DNA from: Dryomyza anilis
Taxonomy: Eukaryota > Arthropoda > Insecta > Diptera > Dryomyzidae
Length of the DNA stretch: 64,000 nucleotides
Direction of reading: 5' to 3'
NCBI GenBank assembly: GCA_951804985.1
Contig: OX638135.1
Coordinates: 12,088,051 to 12,152,050, forward strand
Below, one piece after another: positions 42,553 through 53,440 of the stretch (positions are counted from its first letter, which is position 1; each line of letters begins with the position of its first letter). The translations under genes and the position numbers were made by a program. The notes under the pieces are model-generated. The model saw only the letters and a program-made list of their open reading frames with translations, was not told the origin of the DNA and searched no databases.

Positions 42553-43672
42553 TTTTATACCCTAGTCTAAGAGTGAAAGGGTATATTCAGTTTGGTACGC
42601 CGTTTGTAACACCCAGAAGGAAGCATCTCCGGTATGGAAAAGTATATATATTCTTGATCAGCATGACCTCCTGCGTCGATTTAGCGATGTCCGTCTGTGC
42701 GTCTGTCTGTCTGTCCGTCTGTCCGTCTGTCTGTCTGTTGAAATCCCTACTACTTTGATTGAAGAGCTAGATAAATGAAACTTATAACATAGATTACTAA
42801 TATACCTACGCTGTATGTGCGACATCGGTCCATTGTGACCTATGATCTGACCACTTATGTTCAAATACCTCATATAAAATATACATATAAAGATCAATTT
42901 TTATGTATACGTGCTTAGGTAAACTTTTTTGTCAAATATATATTGACATCGTATATTAGTAATCTAAGTTATAAGTTTCATTTATCTAGCTCCTCAATTT
43001 TAAAAGTAGTAGGGATTTCAACAGACAGACGGACAGACAGACGGACAGACAGACGGAAATCGCTAAATCGACTCAGGAGGTCATGCTGATCAAGAATATA
43101 TATACTTTTTCATACCGGAGATGCTTCCTTCTGGGTGTTACAAACGACGTATCAAACAAATAATAATAATGTTTTCCGGCGAAAAGACTTGTGGTTCACA
43201 AAAAAAAAAATCGAAATTCGGTACACCTACCCATTTGTAAATATGGGTATCAAATGAATGGAAATTCTTCAACGATTGAATGTTTGTAGTTATTTTCAGG
43301 ATTCGTATACCCTGGTGACCTATATATCACTTTGAATGGTAACCACACATATGTTCTGTATTTATAGCCGGCTTTGACCGACTATAATTTTGATAATCCT
43401 AACTATCATAATTACAACTATTTTAAAATTTCCCATGTGATCTACCCATTTGTAAAAATGAGTATCAAATGAATGGAAATTCTTCAGCTATCGAAAGTTT
43501 GTAGTTATTTTCAGGATACGTATACTCTGCTGACCTATATACCAATGGAATGGTAACCACACAAATGTCTAGGGTATTAATAGTCGGCTTAGACCGACTA
43601 AAATTTTGATAATCCTAACTATCATAATTACACCTACTTTAAAATTTCCCATGTGATCTAACCTTCCTTAGT
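42553..43672 (+). mobile_element. Mini-me-like repeat, type 2, rearranged with an internal inverted duplication
   Basis: The head to mid-body is on + (42558-42950). Then about 205 bp (42951-43155) is an inverted copy of the element's own 42595-42810 (GACAGACGGACAGACAGAC, GCATGACCTCC complement, CTTCTGGGTGTTAC). The + body resumes at 43165 to a degenerate tail near 43440, and a second 3' body and tail follow (43441-43672). It can form a hairpin of about 200 bp. Confidence 0.7.
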
Positions 43673-43679
43673 GTAGCTA

Positions 43680-43860
43680 CACTCACAGAAATATTTGCTT
43701 GGCGTGCAGTTTCAACAAATATGCATTTGCATCTAAAAAATGTAGTTTGCCTTAACCGAAATTTATTTCTGGCAAAAAATACTATGAAGTGTAACCAAAT
43801 ATTAATTGAAGCAACTGTAATTGGGGAAATCAACTTATAATTCAATTACAATTTTTTTAT
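43680..43860. mobile_element. Fragment related to the 62133-62940 MITE
   Basis: CACTCACAGAAATATTTGCT, TATGCATTTGCATCTA, AAATGTAGT and ACTATGAAGTGTAACCAAATATTAATTGAAGCAACT (43781-43816) follow the order of the left 190 bp of the later MITE. The right part is missing. Confidence 0.5.
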
Positions 43861-44658
43861 TTGTATTGTTACGTCAACTTCAATTTTAGTAATTATAATT
43901 TGCAAAAGTAAGACAAGAAAGTGTAATATGGTTTTTTTGCATTACCATTCTTGCTCTTGCTGCAAGAATCTTGCAAAATTTTACTTTTTAAATATTAAAT
44001 AAAAGATGGTAGACAAATATCTCTAAATGCATATTTATTATGAAAACAAATAGAAATTGAACACTAATTGTGTTTAGGTCACTTGTTTTCAATATGTTTT
44101 ATGTCTTCACCAAAAATAAAAAATATTTTACTAACAGAAGACCAAAAAATCCAATAACATAAAAATTTGATTTATATTTTAACAAAAATTAAAAAATAAA
44201 AAAAGAGTATAAAACAAGTGACGTTGACGAGACAATGCAAAATCTCAAGGCCATAATAAAATGTACACATACATAATAAAAATAAGAAATATTTCGTACA
44301 GACATATTTCTGTTTTCGCTAGAGATTAAAAAAAAACATACGCTACACGTATAGGGTTGATACTGAAACATAATTTGGCTTACCAAATTAAAAAAAAAGT
44401 TACCAATAAAAAAAAAAAAATTACCAATTTTTTATTTTACTTTTTATTGTATGAAAAAACAAAAACAATTCATTAAATATATATATGCTTATATTATTTA
44501 TTTTAAATACATTTATAATATAAGCACATGTAATATATTAGTTACAACCTTGAGATCAATATGTATTAAATTAAAAAATAAACCTAAAATTGGCTGATTT
44601 TACTTAGCATTTGTAAATAATTAAATATAAACCAGCTCTGCGATAATTTAAATTAAGA
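43861..44658. other. AT-rich spacer
   Basis: A-rich tracts at 44385-44425. No gene. Could contain the 3' end of the hAT remnant that follows on the minus strand. Confidence 0.3.
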
Positions 44659-44836
44659 CTAAAAGCTATGTTTTGCTGACCATACATAGTGAGTTTCGTC
44701 ATTTTTGGAGCATAACTCTTTTGCTAATATTATACTGTTAATAGTTTCAAAATCTAATTTGGTTTTTATCAGCGAAAGGTCAGAAAATTTACGCTCGGCG
44801 CCAGCAGAACTATGTAGCAACGATAACTAATTTAAT
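44659..44836 (-). pseudogene. hAT transposase C-terminal dimerisation fragment
   Basis: On the minus strand: SSAGAERKFSDLSLIKTKLD, FETINSIILAKELC, to a TAG at 44659-44661. The 'SSAG.ERKFS.L..IKT' block is the start of the hAT-family C-terminal dimerisation region in the subgroup related to P52/PKR-inhibitor-repressor-like proteins. A stop lies six codons before it, and the catalytic part is not visible upstream. The transposase would have joined as a multimer to excise the element. Confidence 0.6.
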
Positions 44837-45795
44837 ACAAAATTTGTTAACTTCTCAAAACAAATTTCACCTAGACCATTTTATAGGTGTGCACTTTATA
44901 CCAAAACATATTTCTTACGATCATGTATTTCCCGGTGACAACGAAATCGGCTACAAATCGTTTGAATATCGGTTGAATATCGTGTGACTACAATTTTCCA
45001 TTCATGTATCAAACGAAACGTTGAGTACGTTCGTTTTGAGAGTTGTTTTGTTGTCAGCATATAAATCATACGACAAAGTAAAAAAAAAATTAACAGCCTT
45101 ATGTTGTTTGTCGCCGATCGACGAAAATCGTCCAGAATATGTCTGACTTTCGTGTGAGAAAGTTTTTTGTATGCTGTATAACACAGCGTCTCACAAGGTG
45201 ACGTCACTACGTAAGAAATCAAATTGTGCCAACGAACGATTTCGACGTCAAAATCTACGATAGCTTCATAGCTTTCGTCTGTAATTATTCGTGGTCCAAA
45301 AATAAAATTAAAAATTGTCACGCCCTCTTAAATGATTTTTTTGCAATTTGATCCCCTGGTACCCCACAAAAATCAATAACTGACCGACGCAACTCATTTC
45401 AACTAGTACTTTTTTGGATAATGTGAAAAATGCACCAAGAATAAAAAATAAAAATACAGTACTCTGCGCAATAATGATCTATGTGTGATCGAAAAAAAAA
45501 ATGACCAAAAGGTCTCATGGTTTCCTCCAAAAAAAGAAAAGCTGTTTCGGTGTATATTCAGTTCTCTATTTTAAGGCGTTAACATGAAACTCCTCTGCAA
45601 AAAATGTTCGTTATTCGGTCATTTGCTATCCATTTAAAGTACCGTTGCAATTATTATTTTTTTTAATTACAACCGCGGTAATGTTAAATAAATCCAGAAA
45701 TTTTCAAGGAATCTTGCAAACAAAGGCGGACGAATGTGGCGTAAAGCTCGACGAACCAATACGTAATATTTACAGTATACAATTTTATTACGTAC
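44837..45795. other. Spacer, no recognised gene
   Basis: A 141-codon minus frame (45321-44896) is open but shows no family motif that I recognise. Its composition is less extreme than the AT-rich frames nearby, so it could be an old transposon frame. I keep it as unassigned. Confidence 0.3.
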
Positions 45796-48116
45796 TAGCT
45801 GGACACGAGTCGTGCCAAGATTTTGTGAATTCAAAAAAAAGGAGCGATTTTATGAATATAAAAAAAAAATATTAATTATATCATGGACCCATGCTTCACT
45901 GTGGACGTTTTTTTATTGGTTTTATAAATGTAATAAACAAAAAAAAAATAATTCTCCGCTAAAACAGTTTTTCTCATAGACAATTTTTCACAGACTGTGA
46001 TTTCCCGTAGATTTTCCTCAGTAGATATCTTCCCGGTAAAATTCGTAGAATTCTTCCCGGTAGAATTGTTCCCGGTAGAATTCTTTCCCGTTGAATTCTT
46101 TCCCGTTGAATTCTTTCCGTAGAGTTTTTTCCAGTAGAAGTTTTAGTGTGGTGGGTTTTAATGTGGTGAGTTTCAGTGTGGTGAGTTTAGGTGTGGTGAA
46201 TTTTTGTGTGGTGAGTTTTAGTCTGGTGAGTTTTAGTGTGGTGAGTCTTGGTGTGGTGAGTCTTGGTGTGGTGAGTTTTAGTGTGGTGAATTATAGTGTG
46301 GTGGGTTTTAGTGTGGTGAATTTTAGTGTGGCTAGTTTTAGTGTGGCGAGTTTTTGTGTGGTGAATTTTAGTGTGGTGAATTTTATTGTGGTGAATTTAG
46401 TGTGATGAATTTTAATGTGATGAATTTTATTGTGGTGAGTTTTAGTGTATTGAATTTTAGTGTGGTGAATTATAGTGTGGTGGGTTTTAGTGTGGTGAAT
46501 TTTAGTGTGGTGAGTTTTATTGTGGTGAATTATAGTGTGGTGAATTTTAGGGTGTATTTTAGTGTGGCGAGTTTTAGTGTGGCGAGTTTTAGTGTGGCGA
46601 GTTTTAGTGTGGTGAATTTTAGTGTGGTTAATTTTATTGTGGTGAGTTTTAGTGTGGTGAATTTAAGTGTGGTGAGTTTTAGTGTGGTGAATTATAGTGT
46701 GGTGGGTTTTAGTATGGTGAATTTTAGTGTGGTTAGTTTTAGTATGGTGAATTTTAGTGTGGTTAGTTTTAGTGTGGTGAGTTTTAGTGTGGCAAGTTTT
46801 TGAGAGGTGAATTTTAGTGTGGTGAATTATATTGTGGTGAATTTAGTGTGATGAATTTTAATGTGATGAATTTTAATGTGGTGAGTTTTAGTGTAGTGAA
46901 TTTAAGTGTGGTGAGTTTTAGTGTGGTGAATTATAGTGTGGTGGGTTTTAGTGTGGTGAATTTTAGTGTGGTGAATTTTATTGTGGTGAGTTTAAGTGTG
47001 GCGAAATTTTAGTGTGGTGAGTTTTAGTGTGGTGAATTATATTGTGGTGAGTTTTAGTGTTTTTGAACTTTATTGTGGTGAGTTTTAGTGTCATAAATTT
47101 TAATGTGATGAATTTTATTGTGGTGAGTTTTAGTGTGGTGAGTTTTAGTGTGGTGAATTATAGTGTGGTGGGTTTTAGTGTGGTGAATTTTAGTGTGGTG
47201 AATTTTATTGTGGTGAGTTTAAGTGTGGTGAATTTTAGTGTGGTGAGTTTTTGTGTGGTGAATTTTAGGGTGTATTTTAGTGTGGCGAGTTTTAGTGTGG
47301 TGAATTTTAGTGTGGTTAATTTTATTGTGGTGAGTTTTAGTGTGGTGAATTTAAGTGTGGTGAGTTTAAGTGTGGTGAATTATAGTGTGGTGGGTTTTAG
47401 TATGGTGAATTTTAGTGTGGTTAGTTTTAGTGTGGTGAATTTTAGTGTGCTGAGTTTTAGTGTGGTGAGTTTTAGCGTGGTGAAATTTTAGTGTGGTGGG
47501 TTTTAGTGTGGTGAAATGTATTGTGGTTAGTTTTAGTGTGGTGAATTTTAGTGTGGTGAGTTTTAGTGTAGTGAATTTTAGAGTGATGGGTTTTAGTGTG
47601 GGTAATTTTAGTGTGTTGAATTTTTGTGTGGTGCGTTTTTGTGTGGTGAGTTTTACTGTGTGGTGAATTTTAGTGTGGTGAGTTTTGTATTGAAGTTTAG
47701 GTTGTATGGTAGGTGCCACGCCTCTTTGTCCAATCCCGCCCATATATAGCCTATCATTCCTTCCAGCCTACACCGCAATTTCAAGAAAATGGGATCAGCC
47801 GTTTAGACGGAGAGGCGGAACAAACGTTATTGCTTTTGTTTTTGTATTTTTGCTTTAGTTTTATTTTGTGCTTTTGCTTTTTTGGTTTAAAATTTTTTTT
47901 TGTATTTGAGTTTTTTATTTCATGTTCGTAGCTGGTGAAAGTGCCGAGTTATATCGTTTTGAAAGTTTAGGTTGTATGGGAGGTGCCACGCCTCTTTGTC
48001 CAATCCCGCCCAGACCATACCGCATGTGTGGTAAAAATTTCAAGAAAATCGGATCAGCCGTTTAGACGGAGAAGCGGAACAAACGTACAAACGAACAAAC
48101 AGATTTATTATATTAA
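45796..48116 (+). mobile_element. Minisatellite-bearing dispersed repeat, copy 1
   Basis: Starts ACTAGCTGGACACGAGTCGT, then CGTGCCAAGATTTTGTGAAT, TTTTTTATTGGTTTTATAAATG, a short array of TTCCCGGTAGAATTC-type units (46010-46130), a 1.55-kb GT-rich 15-bp array (46131-47690), and a 3' block GTTGTATGGTAGGTGCCACG, GGATCAGCCGTTTAGACGGA. The 3' block is repeated at 47963-48100. The end CAAACGAACAAACAGATTTATT abuts the next ACTAGCTG start at 48116. ACTAGCTG starts and CAAACAAAC ends occur widely in insect repeats, but I cannot assign the class. Confidence 0.6.
46131..47690 (+). repeat. GT-rich minisatellite, 15-bp unit TTTTAGTGTGGTGAG
   Basis: About one hundred head-to-tail units with variants (GTGAA, GGGTG, GGCGAG; ATTGTGG). 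The + strand is almost free of C. The unit length is a multiple of three, so frames stay open on both strands (FSVVS/FSVVN on +, KLTTL on -), producing long but meaningless open frames at 46091-46803 and 47057-47743. Confidence 0.9.
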
Positions 48117-48400
48117 CTAGCTGCACGACTCGTGCCAAGATTTTGTAAATGCAAGGATATGGAATGATTTTATTAATATAAAGAACATTTTTATTATTTA
48201 TATCTTCTCCGTAAAACTATTTTTGCCCTTTTAGTTCCAATATAAAACATTATAATCGGCGCAAGGGTTCTTGAGAAATCACGTCTCAAGCTTCAAATGC
48301 TCATAACTCCGTAAATACGCGTCGTAAAGGCCTCAAAGTTTGCACATTTTGTAATCTATTTTTGCCCTTTTAGTTCCAATATAAATAAGATAGTCTCCAG
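48117..48400 (+). mobile_element. 5' part of another copy of the minisatellite-bearing repeat
   Basis: Starts CTAGCTGCACGACTCGTGCC and AAGATTTTGTAAATGCAAGG as in copy 1. A phrase TTTTTGCCCTTTTAGTTCCA occurs at 48221 and 48359. Cut at about 48400 where gag-like sequence begins. Confidence 0.5.
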
Positions 48401-48414
48401 TGAATACCTCAGCA

Positions 48415-48827
48415 TCAGATGGTGAATACCACAGTATCACATGGCGGTAAGCAGAAATTTGGACTGGAATTGGGAATTTCGTGAACTAAAGAAACGGAAG
48501 AATCTACGGGACCTAGCGGCATCTTCTGAATACATTCACCACAACGAGCGACACACCGAACGTAAGCCTGATAATTGCTGTGATAGCGACCCTTCATGGT
48601 TTCCAAATCGTAAGCTGCATCAGATCCTGAAGCATCATCCTTCTGCGTTGAAATTTCCACAAGGCAGCATTCGTAGCTGTCTTCACATTTATCCAAATCG
48701 ATTTGATCTCATCTCGATGTACTTCTAATGTGTGCGTCGAGTATCCTGCAAGTCTTGCATCTGAAAGCTCCGCCTCAAATTCCACCAAGCTGTCGGTAAG
48801 ACGAATGAACGAATCCATAGCGGCCAT
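48415..48827 (-). pseudogene. Pao/BEL-like Gag N-terminal fragment, frameshifted
   Basis: From ATG 48827 on the minus strand: MAAMDSFIRLTDSLVEFEAE, LEVHRDEIKSIWI. A shift near 48690 leads to the frame KCEDSYECCLVEIS, ETMKGRYHSNYQAYVRCVAR and NFCLPPCDTVVF. The layout (short helical start, 'R.E...IW..V...Y..CL', then 'Y....Y......' and a 'LP...' turn before 'F.G') is that of insect Pao/BEL Gag proteins. The frame ends at the repeat to its left. No pol is found. Confidence 0.5.
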
Positions 48828-48840
48828 GCTATATAATAGT

Positions 48841-50815
48841 TAACGTCGGTGGTGAATGAAAAAAGTGCGAAGAAACTCGGAAATATCGGAAATTTTGTTT
48901 TTTTGAAAATATAAACAAATAATTTTCAATAAATTTATTAATGAAATATAAATTTATCACGAGTTTGAAATCCGCAAAAAAAAGAATTAAATGAAAAATA
49001 ATTCACAAGACTGAACTCTTAGAAATTGTAGAAATATGTGGTGAAACCGAATTAAGTCTAACTAAAATTTATTTAGACTGCAATAATTAAAATCAAATGT
49101 CGATAAAATTAAATGAATTGTGGCTGAGTATTTTTAATTGAAATAATAACTCTTTTGCCAAGACGTAAATATACCCAAAGAAAATCGCAGACGATGTTTA
49201 TGAATATTTATTTACATACAACTGTTGAAACAGTTAATTAGATTTTTTTTAAATATAGAGATATAATATAATATATTATAATAGAACGTAATGTAATAGA
49301 AATATTATAATTTGTGAAATAACAACTTCAAATTTTATAGAAATTGTTAGCAATTTTTTTTTATCATATATTTTCTCAGAGTGTATTCTGTGTATTTTAG
49401 CGAAACAATTTCATATAATACTTCAATGTATCCAATTCAAAGATTCGTTTTGTTTTGTTGTAATGTTGTTGTTTCTATTTTAGTTTTATTTAATGTTGTA
49501 TGTTGCAAACAAAAACAAAATTAATATGCAATATCAGCTCACTAGCTGCTACGAGAATTGATTTTTTTATTTTTTTTTTTGGAATTTTGACTTATATTGA
49601 AATGTATGATTTTAAATGATAATTAAAAAAACACAGTAATGACTGGAAAGTTTATTGAAATTTTCAATATTTACTGATAACGTGACGACGAAATTGTTTT
49701 TTTCGAATTAACGGAGACTGATCACTGTCGTAGCGTGCTCTGTTACAGCGGTCGACAAATTTATATGTCAAAATTGGTGAACTTTAGAAATATTGTATAT
49801 GTATTATTTTTTTTTGCACATAATTTTCACACATATAAAATCGAACTTAAAATTTTTCACAAAATATTAACACGAACAAAATTTTTAAATTTGAAATTAA
49901 CATTTTTTGAAATCTCCCCTAGTTTTACAATTTTTTATTAAGGAATTTTCCGCCTTTTTTATATATTGTGGGAATGATTTCTGATATATTTATTAAAGAA
50001 TTATATGGTTTTTTATTTTACGAACACTTTATTAATTTTTTCTACATGGAATTATGGAATCTGTTTTTTTTTTATATTTAGGAACGCTTTTATTATATTA
50101 CGATATTTCGCTATCATTTTTTTTTATTTTAAAATTATGGATAATACAAAAAACACACACCGAGATGTAATTTTTTTTTGGAATTTTCCAAAATTACTCG
50201 ATCTTGGCTTATGTTTTTTTATTTAAATAAAACTATTTAGGATGAGCTTTTGACCGAAATAATGAAACTACGCGCACTTTGCGTCGTGTTTCCCAATACG
50301 CTTTGCACTTTGTACTAATATACGAATAAAGTGAAATAATGCAACTAACCTTTGCTGAATATGTTGAGTAAAGATGAGTTGCAGCAAGTAGATATGAACT
50401 AGATGAATTGGAACAATACTTCAGCTTCTATGCGTCTTTCGGAACTATGCGACTTTTGGAATTTTCAATTTGGACTCTTCGTATGCTCCTCTAAGAATCT
50501 GGTTCGGACAGGACCATGTAGAAATGGGAATCGAAAATGATGAGTTGAAATGATGTATTTGTTGTAGGTATGTAGCAGACAAAAACGTCGGAGGAATGGG
50601 TGAATTCTTCAGTGAATTCAATAGCAGAAATGTTGGAATGAAGTCAAACTGATTTGGACAAGGAAAACAAGACGCAGCAGTTTCTTGTTCGTTATAAAAT
50701 GTATTCTTAATTCTTACCAATGATACAGTCGGAAACCAAGGGAACGAGAATATTTCTTGTTACATAACATAAAAACTAAAGTTTAACAGGAAATATAAAA
50801 TAGATAAAATGCAGC
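48841..50815. other. AT-rich spacer; possible 5' leader/LTR of the gag fragment
   Basis: Low-complexity A/T sequence. The short frames at 49735-50226 are Phe/Ile-rich translations of AT-rich DNA. I could not identify LTR ends or a primer-binding site. Confidence 0.3.
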
Positions 50816-51161
50816 TTTTCTTCCCGGTAGAATTCTTTCCCGTCGAATTCTTTCCCGTAGAATTTTTCCCAGTAGAATTTTTAGTGTGGTGAATTTAATT
50901 GTGGTGAGTTTTGGTGTGGTGAGTTTTAGTGTGGTGTGTTTTAGAGTGGTGAGTTTTAGTGTGGTGAGTTTTAGTGTGGTGAGTTTCATTGTGGTGAGTT
51001 TTAATGTGGTGTGGTTGCTTTTGTATATTTTTTTTTGTATATGAGTTTTTTGTTTCATCTTTTTAGCTTGTGTATGTGCTGAGTTATGTCCAATCGTGCC
51101 TATATAGCCTATGACACCCTCCGGACTCCATAGGATCCTGTTACAAAATTTCAGTTAAATC
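50816..51161 (+). mobile_element. Minisatellite-bearing dispersed repeat, copy 2 (short)
   Basis: TTCCCGGTAGAATTC units (50820-50880), about nine TTTTAGTGTGGTGAG units (50880-51015), then TTGTATATGAGTTTTTTG, GCCTATATAGCCTATGACAC and CCTGTTACAAAATTTCAG. It joins head to tail with copy 3. Confidence 0.65.
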
Positions 51162-51930
51162 GGTATGGAGCGATTTTTTTAGTATAAAAAACATTTTTAT
51201 TATTTATATCAGGGGCCCGTGCTTGGCTGTGGAAGTTTTTTATTGGTTTTATAAATGTAGTAACCAAATAATAAATCTCCGCCAAAACAACTTTTCTCAA
51301 AGACAATTTTTTCTCAGACTGCCCCATAAAATTCTTCCCCATAGAACGCTTTCTCGTAGAACTCATCCCGGTAGAATTCTTCCCGGAAGAAATCTTCCCG
51401 TAGAACTCATCCCGGCGGAATTGTTCCCGGTAGAATTCTTTCCTGTAGAATTCTTCTCCGTAGAGTTTTAATGTGGTGAGTTTCAGTGTGGTGAGTTTAG
51501 TTGAGGTGAATTTTGGTGTGGTGAGTTTTAGTGTGGTAAGTTTTAGTGTGGTGAGTTTTAGTGTGGTGAGTTTTAGTGTGGTGAGTTTTATTGTGCTGAA
51601 TTTTATTGTGGTGAGTTTCAGTGTAGTGAATTTTATTGTGGTGAGTTTTAGTGAGGTGAGTTTTAGTGTGGTGAGTTTTAGTGTGGTGAATTTAAGTGTG
51701 GTGAGTTTTATTATGGTGAGTTTTAATGTGGTGTGGTTGCTTTTGTATATTTTTTTTTGTATTTGAGTTTTTTGTTTCATCTTTTTAGCTTGTGTATGTG
51801 CTGAGTTATGTCGTCTGGAATGTTTAGGTTGTATGGGAGGTACCACGCCCCTTTGTCCAATCGCGCCCATATATAGCCTATGACACCCTCTGGACTCCAC
51901 AGTATCCTGTTACAAAATTTCAGTTCAGTG
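51162..51930 (+). mobile_element. Minisatellite-bearing dispersed repeat, copy 3
   Basis: ATGGAGCGATTTTTTTAGTA, TTTTTTATTGGTTTTATAAATG, CCGGTAGAATTC-type units (51335-51460), eighteen or so GT-rich 15-bp units (51461-51735), then GTTGTATGGGAGGTACCACG and CCTGTTACAAAATTTCAG. Frames on both strands here (51151-51900 and 51473-51766) are repeat translations. Confidence 0.65.
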
Positions 51931-53251
51931 AGTGAAAATCTGACGAAATTTGTCACTCACGTAATTATACAGCATAAGGCTGTACATTTTTGTATATGAA
52001 AAATAGTTGGCAAAACAAAAATATTGAACAAACGTTCGATTCAAAGAGCGAAACGAACGAAACGTTTGAAATATGTTATACCAATTTTAGACAAAGGGGA
52101 CTGGAAACGAACGGTAGTCACACGATAATAAAAAGATACATGATTTGGGGGTTAGTTCCGTTTTCTACGGTGTCACTTTCTTCATGTAAATAAAGGTAAT
52201 AATGATAATTCAGAAGAACTGAAATCTTTGTTTGGTGTAATGACAGACACATTTTTAGTATCCCCTCTTAAAAAATCAAATCCTGTTTGATTTGATTCAA
52301 GAGTTTTATATTAAAATTTAAAACGTTACTTTTAATTTCACATTTTTTTGGATCGGACAATTTATTGGAAAGCATGTACAATTCAGCTTTGCTTCCAATA
52401 AATATGTTCATCGAATATTATTAAATCGCTTGTCGTTTTTGCAATAACATTTTTTGTTATCTTGTCCTGTTTTATAAACAGAATAAGAATATATAATTTT
52501 ATGTACATTTCTTTAAAAAACAACGAATTATATTTATGTCAGGTTTTGTTTTACTTTGTTACACGGTACTCAACGCACTCTCTTCCCTTTAGTGTTGCAT
52601 CATTTATTAAGTAAAATAGGGCAGAAATGTGTGAAAAAAATAAATATTTTTGAAAATAGTTGAGTTTGTGATTTTAATCACAAATTTTATATCTCAAAAC
52701 CTTTTACAAAATAATAACGAATAATATTTTTTTTTTTCAAGCGAAAATTATATATATGTTATGCAAAAAATATGAAATAAAAAATATTTTTTAATATAAA
52801 AAGTTTAAATAATGAACTTTACGGATCCAATAGATTATACCGCCCCACGTTTCATTTTAAATCATACTCACCTTTTAAACGTTTTATATTAAAAAATATT
52901 TTTTATTTTATATTTTTTATTTTTTTTGTCAGTTAGATTTTCGTCTGACAGAATTAGAAAGACCTAATATTGTTATAATTAAAAATATTAATGTTTTAAC
53001 GTGTTTTTAATATGGAACCATTGCGATAGAATTATGATGAACCGAATGGCAAGTAAATGCTAATATTGTACTGTCATCCAGTTCGAGTCAATATTTAAAA
53101 TCTCAAGTCTGTAACTCATCGCGAAGGTCGTTTAAAATCAATTACAAAATTGTACGGAACAGACAGACAAGAAAGCAACCTATTAAAAACGTTGTAAAAA
53201 GCAATGAATAATTATTTAAAATGATAAAGTTTCTATATATTTGTAATTTTA
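51931..53251. other. AT-rich spacer with one inverted repeat
   Basis: No gene recognised. It contains the hairpin listed at 52765-52918. Confidence 0.3.
52765..52918. repeat. Imperfect inverted repeat, 45-bp arms
   Basis: The left arm (52765-52809) and the complement of the right arm (52874-52918) share ATAAAAAATATTTTTTAATA, flanked by a GTTTAAA/TTTAAAC pair. The loop is about 64 bp and holds a GC-richer CCGCCCCACG. Confidence 0.7.
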
Positions 53252-53440
53252 AACCAGTTGAGAAGGTTAGGTCATATGGGAAATTTTGAAGTAGGGAAAT
53301 TGTGATAGTTGGTGTGATGAAGTTAGTAAGAATTTTGAAAGTTATAGTCGGTCTAAGCCGACTATAAATACACTACACATATGTGATAATGTGCACGAGA
53401 TCACGGGGGTATACGAATCCTAAAAATAACTCAAGGACAT
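53252..53440 (-). mobile_element. Mini-me-like repeat, type 2, tail side (split by RTE)
   Basis: CAGTTGAGAAGGTTAGGTCA, hairpin TCGGTCTAAGCCGACTATA, ACACTACACATATGTG, GGGTATACGAATCCTAAAA. It continues on the other side of the RTE element at 56150. Confidence 0.7.

Noticed and set aside
44896..45321. 141-codon minus-strand frame
   Set aside because: Open but without recognisable motif or splice context; kept only as unassigned sequence.
46091..47743. Several open frames of 100-144 codons on both strands (FSVVS- and KLTTL-type proteins)
   Set aside because: They are translations of a 15-bp tandem repeat; the unit is a multiple of three with few stop codons, so frames stay open by chance.
51151..51900. 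249-codon minus-strand frame
   Set aside because: Most of it is the same GT-rich minisatellite plus its flanking repeat; no independent domain.
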